A stretch of 64,000 nucleotides of DNA. It comes from Evansella alkalicola. Lineage in GTDB: Bacteria; Bacillota; Bacilli; Bacillales; Salisediminibacteriaceae. The stretch lies in assembly GCF_019042735.1 (NCBI RefSeq), contig NZ_JAHQCR010000087.1:8436-72435 (forward strand), read 5' to 3'. Under the pieces are notes generated by a model that saw only the letters and a list, made by a program, of their open reading frames with translations, was not told the DNA's origin and did not search any database. Position numbers and translations under genes: made by a program. Below are positions 59,591-64,000 of the stretch, one piece after another (within the stretch, counting starts at the first letter, position 1; every line of letters begins with the position of its first letter).

Positions 59591-60730
59591 ATGGCACGTG
59601 ATCAAAAAAAGAGGTTCGAGATTTTTCCTAGAAGATATGGTTTCTTCCCATACGTTTTCCTTATATACGTAACCATGCCCATATATAATTTGCGTGATGA
59701 ATCAGGTTGGAAGCTCGTTGTTGGCGGTCTGCTAATCGCCATGTTCCTTGTCACTTACAGGCAGCTTTATTTTTCCTTCGAAACGAAGGCCTTTGTGTAC
59801 TGGCTCGGTCTTCAGGTTGCGATCATTATGATTCTAGCAACCTTCTATAACATAAACAATATTTTTCTAGGCTTCTTCCCAGCGAACTTTATCGGCTGGT
59901 TCCCTAACAAAACCGCGTTCTACAGAGCTCTTGTTTTGTTTGCAGTCGCCTTGCTTATTCCAATTTCGATTCATATCCAATCTTTTGATGGAGCAGGACT
60001 TTTCTTTTTCCTTATCTTTTGCTTCATCATGCTCCTTTCTCCCTTTGGCATTCGTTCCATGAACAGCCGTATGGAGTTGGAACAACGGCTAGAAGAAGCA
60101 AATGAAAGAATTGAAGAGTTGGTAAAGCGGGAGGAAAGAATGCGGATCGCCCGCGATTTACATGACACGTTGGGCCACACCCTTTCCCTCCTTACCCTAA
60201 AGGCCCAGCTAGTTTCTAAATTAACAACAAAGGACGCCGCTCGTGCAAAAACAGAAGCAGCGGAAATGGAACGGACGTGCAGAACTGCCCTCGCCCAAGT
60301 TCGAGAGCTTGTTTCCGATATGCGTTCCACCTCTGTGGCAGAGTCCCTCGTGGAATCTGAATCGATCCTTAAGGCTGCAGGAATTTCTTTTGATATTCAT
60401 GGGGATACGAACCTGGAAAGCCTTCCAAGCGTGACAGAAAATATTCTCAGCCTATGCTTAAAGGAAGCTATCACAAATGTGGTAAGGCATAGTGGTGCAG
60501 ACCACTGTACCGTCTCCCTTGAAAAAACAGAAGGGGAAGTAACAATTATGGTAGATGACAATGGCGTTGGATTTGAACAATCGGAAGACTTCGGCAATGG
60601 CTTATCTGGAATGAAGGAACGTCTCGAATTAATAGATGGTAAAATGACACTACTAGGTGAAAAAGGAACACAACTCATCTTATCTGTACCAATCATCGTA
60701 CAAGAACGAAAGGAAGGTGCATTGTCATGA
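59591..60730 (+). CDS. Sensor histidine kinase, DesK/YvfT type
   Basis: The 379-aa kinase has four or five N-terminal membrane helices without a large outside loop, suggesting it senses the membrane or the ABC transporter. A HisKA_3 dimerisation segment has RDLHDTLGH with the phospho-acceptor H191. A GHKL domain follows (KEAITNVVRHS, DNGVGF, NGLSGMKERL). The start is ATG 59591; the frame opens earlier at 59528 inside the permease gene. It overlaps the response-regulator gene by 4 bases (ATGA). Confidence 0.92.
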   Translation: MARDQKKRFEIFPRRYGFFPYVFLIYVTMPIYNLRDESGWKLVVGGLLIAMFLVTYRQLYFSFETKAFVYWLGLQVAIIMILATFYNINNIFLGFFPANFIGWFPNKTAFYRALVLFAVALLIPISIHIQSFDGAGLFFFLIFCFIMLLSPFGIRSMNSRMELEQRLEEANERIEELVKREERMRIARDLHDTLGHTLSLLTLKAQLVSKLTTKDAARAKTEAAEMERTCRTALAQVRELVSDMRSTSVAESLVESESILKAAGISFDIHGDTNLESLPSVTENILSLCLKEAITNVVRHSGADHCTVSLEKTEGEVTIMVDDNGVGFEQSEDFGNGLSGMKERLELIDGKMTLLGEKGTQLILSVPIIVQERKEGALS

Positions 60731-61329
60731 TTCGTATTTTCATAGCTGAAGATCAGCGAATGCTTCGCGGTGCCCTTGGCTCTCTTTTAGAATTAGAAGA
60801 CGATATTGATGTAGTGGGTCAGGCTGAAAACGGGAAGGAAGCCTTAGCTGCCATTCTCTCCTTAAAGCCTGACGTCTGCCTCATCGATATCGAAATGCCA
60901 TACATGTCTGGACTTGAGGTGGCACAAGAATTAAATCGCCAGAATTCAGATTGCAAGATTATCATTTTAACCACCTTCGCCCGCCCAGGTTATTTCGAGC
61001 AGGCACTTAAAGCCAACGTCCATGGATATTTACTAAAGGACGGATCCAGTGACGACCTAGCAGAATCTATCCGCAATGTGATGAAGGGAAAACGGGAATT
61101 TGCCCACGAACTCATTTTTGGAAGTATCAAAGGGGACAATCCACTCTCAGAACGGGAGCAAGAAGTACTACGACTTGCTGCTACTGGAAAAACCTCGAAG
61201 GAAATCTCAAAAGAGTTATACTTATCCGCAGGAACTATTCGAAATTACATGTCAGAAATTATTAATAAGCTGGAAGCCAAGAACCGTATTGAAGCCATTT
61301 CCGTTGCTGAAAAAAATGGTTGGATATAG
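60727..61329 (+). CDS. NarL/LuxR-type response regulator (YvfU/DesR-like)
   Basis: The 200-aa protein has a receiver domain with phospho-acceptor D54 (CLIDIEMP), a conserved Lys in YLLKDGSS, and a C-terminal LuxR helix-turn-helix (LSEREQEVLRLAATGKTSKEISKELYLSAGTIRNYMSEIINKL, in two motifs). It is the partner of the preceding kinase and likely controls the linked ABC exporter genes. It starts with ATG overlapping the kinase stop. Confidence 0.93.
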   Translation: MIRIFIAEDQRMLRGALGSLLELEDDIDVVGQAENGKEALAAILSLKPDVCLIDIEMPYMSGLEVAQELNRQNSDCKIIILTTFARPGYFEQALKANVHGYLLKDGSSDDLAESIRNVMKGKREFAHELIFGSIKGDNPLSEREQEVLRLAATGKTSKEISKELYLSAGTIRNYMSEIINKLEAKNRIEAISVAEKNGWI

Positions 61330-61347
61330 TGATTAGGGGGATATTTT

Positions 61348-62127
61348 ATGTTTGACAGCATGTATAGACAGGATGCATCTTCTTATAACATGATCATCGA
61401 TATCAAATGGAAATTAGGCAAGATCACCATCGATGGAATAGATACAAGAAAAGTTGGTCCAACGTATAACTTATTAAACAACAGACTGACGATAAACGGA
61501 AAAAACCATACTTTCCCTACAACCGATGCTTTTTTAAAGTACTATTTAGATCAATTGTTATTGAGACAGCTATACCATCTCATAAATGGAATTATCGATG
61601 AAAAAATAGAGAACGACGGGAAACTATATCAGTTATTACAAATGATCTCCTCCCTCGAACCGATCAGTGTATTTGGGTGGTACAACCATTTAACATCTTT
61701 GCGAAAACAAGAGTGGGAAATCAGAAAACAATACGCTTTTGAGCGTGGGTGGGACATTCCTGAGTTTTTTCAATACAGAGAAGAAACTACATTCATCCCG
61801 TCTGTCCTCAAAGAATCGACTATTATTCTTAGTGACAGAGACTTTCTCTCGATGATGTCGAAACTAGCAATCATTGAAACAGACAACGCAAACAACCTCT
61901 CGTTAACAGAGCGCGGAAGACGAGCCTTGAATGCCTTAGATAAGATGAGAAAACAAAGAGAGCTAGACCGTCAACCAAAGTCCGCGAATTTAACACGAGT
62001 GGACATTACCTGTTACAAATGTGGTACATTCATCGAAACCGTTTATGCAAAAACGAAGGAAAATGCTCACAAAACCTGCGTCAATTGTAAAGCCAACAAC
62101 TTTAAAGAGGCAGGATTAATTAAATAA
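61348..62127 (+). CDS. Hypothetical protein with C-terminal zinc ribbon
   Basis: The 259-aa protein is not recognised. It has no signal peptide. The C-terminal 45 residues contain C-x2-C...C-x2-C (CYKCGTF and CVNCKANNF), a zinc-ribbon arrangement. The central part is helical (QLLLRQLYHLINGIIDEKIENDG). TAGGGGGATATTTT precedes the ATG. It follows the response regulator by 18 bases and could belong to that operon, though no functional link is evident. Confidence 0.65.
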   Translation: MFDSMYRQDASSYNMIIDIKWKLGKITIDGIDTRKVGPTYNLLNNRLTINGKNHTFPTTDAFLKYYLDQLLLRQLYHLINGIIDEKIENDGKLYQLLQMISSLEPISVFGWYNHLTSLRKQEWEIRKQYAFERGWDIPEFFQYREETTFIPSVLKESTIILSDRDFLSMMSKLAIIETDNANNLSLTERGRRALNALDKMRKQRELDRQPKSANLTRVDITCYKCGTFIETVYAKTKENAHKTCVNCKANNFKEAGLIK

Positions 62128-62302
62128 CACGAGAGGTTTCGGTTACGTTTCTGCGTTGTGAAGTTCCAACTGTTTTAATTCACACTCCGTGAAGTCAATC
62201 TTCTATTCAAAACAACAGCATAGCATTTTTACAAAAAACGCAGTCACGCACTTCCTCCTAATTACATATAGTAGTTAGCATGATTATTAAAGGAGGAAAC
62301 AA

Positions 62303-63091
62303 ATGAAAAAGGGCATAATTGCGTTCATGTTGATGGTTGGCTTAGTTGCTGCAATGCTAATTGGGTGTTCCTCAGACGACAGTGAGAGTAGTCAAGGAGA
62401 TGGTTCGGAAAACGAAGTGGAGGAATCCACTAACGATGGAACTGATGAAACTAGTGTTGAAGAAAATCACTCAGAAGAAAATGACCAAGAGTCGGAAATC
62501 AATGGTGATATAGAGTCAGAGGAATCTAAAGAGGACGAGGTTTTAGACGAAGAAGTTATCGAAGAAGAAGATGATGTAATTGAAGATACTGGCACAGAGG
62601 AAGACACTAGTTCTGAAGACACTGACTCATCGAAAACAGAGGATGGGAACGATCAAGCCAATGGCGAAGATGATGCAGGTAATGAAGGTGTAGATAGTAC
62701 AGAGAAAGAAGCTGCTGTTCTCGAGGTTGTGGATAGCTATTATACTCACTTGCAGGAGGACGAGTTTGCAGAGTCCATTTCCTTCATGTATCCTGATTAC
62801 TTAACCTATATAGGGATTACGGAACGTGATTACATTAACATGTACATGGATCACAAAACCCTCTATGACTGGTCAATTGAGGAATATTCCATTCGTTCTA
62901 TTGATAAAGTCAGTCTTGAAGTCCAAGTTCCTGAAGCAGTCGAACCACTTATCACAACAAGCGAAACATATATTGTGATTGTCGATATAAGAACTAAGAT
63001 GGATAACGAAACTTCCGGTGTCGTGGACGACGTCATCATTTCACTGACTGACGATGGAGAATGGCAAATATTCGGGATCGTTTCCTACTAA
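62303..63091 (+). CDS. Acidic lipoprotein
   Basis: The 262-aa product has a lipoprotein signal with lipobox MLIGC (Cys22). An extremely Glu/Asp/Ser-rich stretch follows to about residue 135, then a compact domain (AVLEVVDSYYTHLQEDEFAESISFMYPDY... VIVDIRTKMDNETSGVVDDVIISL). The latter resembles NTF2-like domains that bind small ligands; this is moderate. AAAGGAGGAAACAA precedes the ATG. It is the third acidic-linker lipoprotein in the window. Function unknown. Confidence 0.78.
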   Translation: MKKGIIAFMLMVGLVAAMLIGCSSDDSESSQGDGSENEVEESTNDGTDETSVEENHSEENDQESEINGDIESEESKEDEVLDEEVIEEEDDVIEDTGTEEDTSSEDTDSSKTEDGNDQANGEDDAGNEGVDSTEKEAAVLEVVDSYYTHLQEDEFAESISFMYPDYLTYIGITERDYINMYMDHKTLYDWSIEEYSIRSIDKVSLEVQVPEAVEPLITTSETYIVIVDIRTKMDNETSGVVDDVIISLTDDGEWQIFGIVSY

Positions 63092-63133
63092 AAATAAGGT
63101 GGGGCTGTAAGTATCGGTATTGTATTTGACCCT

Positions 63134-63268
63134 CTTAAAATAAGGTGAATGGAATATATTCGGTAAAGTGGGGTTCCTCTTAAAATAAGGGTAATGGTAT
63201 ATATTCGGTAAAGTGGGGTTCCTCTTAAAATAAGGGTAATGGTATATATTTGGTTTTGGTTCCTACAA
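63134..63268. repeat. Three 45-bp tandem units
   Basis: TTAAAATAAGG begins at 63135, 63180 and 63225. Each unit reads TAAAATAAGGGTAATGGTAT then ATATTCGGTAAAGTGGGGTT and CCTC. The last is incomplete. Confidence 0.82.
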
Positions 63269-63370
63269 GGCGGATAACTTGGTCCATTTGATTTGTACTT
63301 AACTAATTTGGTTTTTGGTGTTTCAATCGATTTGAGGCTTTTAAGTTACCTTTTTAGATTGCTTAATAAA

Positions 63371-64000
63371 TGGGTTCGGGCAATTAAAACTGTTTAATTG
63401 CCTTTTTTCTGTGCCTCACTATGACTATGAGGAGTTAAGTCTAGTTTGTTTTACCTTTATCACGTTCGCTCATCGGCTTCGGGCAATTAAGACCCATTTA
63501 TTTTACCTTTACCTGGTCCGATCACCGACTTCGGGCAATTAAACTCGATTTATTCGGGCAATTAAACTCGATTTATTTTACCTTTACTAGGACCGATCAC
63601 CGGCTTCGGGCAATTAAAACCATTTTATTTTACCTTTACCTGGTCCGATCACCGGCTTCGGGCAATTAAAACCATTTTATTTTACCTTTACAAGGTTCAC
63701 TCATCTGCTTCGGGTAATTAAAGCCCATTTATTTTACCTTTACCTGGTCCGATCACCGGCTTCGGGCTATTAAAACCATTTTATTTTACCTTTACAAGGT
63801 TCACTCATCTGCTTCGGGCAATTAAACTCGATTTATTTTACCTTTACTAGGACCGATCACCAGCTTCGGGCAATTAAAACCATTTTATTTTACCTTTACA
63901 AGGTCCACTCATCTGCTTCGGGTAATTAAAGCCCATTTATTTTACCTTTACCTGGTCCGATCACCGGCTTCGGGCTATTAAAACCATTTTATTTTACCTT
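63371..64000. repeat. 52-bp tandem array, runs off the right edge
   Basis: Units read CGGGCAATTAAAACCATTTT then ATTTTACCTTTACCTGGTCC and GATCACCGGCTT. Starts of GGGCAATT or its variants occur near 63481, 63533, 63556, 63608, 63660, 63712, 63764, 63816, 63868 and onward, a 52-bp period interrupted by one 23-base step. Alternate units carry either TACCTGGTCCGATCACCGG or TACAAGGTTCACTCATCTG. At least 11 units are in view. Confidence 0.9.

Noticed and set aside
1..64000. Insertion sequence, prophage, tRNA or rRNA genes
   Set aside because: No transposase, integrase, phage structural gene, tRNA-like cloverleaf or rRNA sequence was recognised on reading both strands.

Overview
The window looks like chromosomal DNA of a low-GC, spore-former-type Bacillota (family Bacillaceae, probably a halo- or alkali-tolerant bacillus). 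The signs are strong GGAGG-type ribosome sites, frequent GTG and TTG starts, a tyrZ/ywaE-like pair with a T-box leader, KtrAB under a c-di-AMP (ydaO-type) leader, a yvfRSTU-like ABC/two-component set, an ECF sigma/anti-sigma pair, and several very acidic lipoproteins. No rRNA, tRNA, CRISPR array, transposase or prophage gene was seen. Species is not determinable from this window alone.

Layout. 0-10 kb: a minus-strand block that reads as a defence island. It holds a NERD-domain protein, a large GHKL-type ATPase, and a four-gene run of McrB-like AAA+ motor, McrC-like (DUF2357) nuclease, an unrecognised 396-aa protein and a small PD-(D/E)xK-like protein. 10-21 kb: an acidic lipoprotein, a carbohydrate ABC importer with a DUF624 protein, DoxX, a ParE/RelE-type toxin-antitoxin pair, a sirtuin, a DUF2804 protein and a YitT-family membrane protein. 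21-29 kb: a YtrA-like GntR/ABC operon, a HepT/MntA toxin-antitoxin pair, an Ntn hydrolase, an AraC regulator and a secreted DUF5667 protein. 29-38.5 kb: aldo/keto reductase, glutamine-rich membrane protein, KtrAB, TyrRS with a MarR regulator, a WYL regulator. 38.5-46 kb: a large AddAB-like helicase-nuclease pair of unusual form. 46-52 kb: ECF sigma/anti-sigma, ArsR with an SRPBCC-PDZ fusion, a lipoprotein. 52-56.5 kb: amidohydrolase, Rieske oxygenase and NCS2 permease, a plausible purine or N-heterocycle catabolic set. 57.8-63 kb: ABC exporter with a DesKR-like two-component system, a zinc-ribbon protein and a lipoprotein.

The most striking property is repeat content. A ~70-bp nested palindrome (GGGACC-GGTCCC arms around GTGAACGTTCAC) occurs 16 times plus one rearranged remnant. 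Sixteen copies lie between 3.6 and 38.5 kb, and many sit within 10 bp of a stop codon. Separately, non-coding tandem arrays with 39-, 51-, 52-, 45- and 52-bp periods fill the gaps at 31.2, 46.2, 56.7, 63.1 and 63.4 kb. The 56.7-kb array has 18 units that each can fold into a hairpin. Some proteins (AddA, AddB, DUF2804, one ABC ATPase, DUF5667) also carry low-complexity inserts or tails.

Several likely starts differ from the longest open frame; I moved them where a clear Shine-Dalgarno sequence decides the start, and each entry says so.
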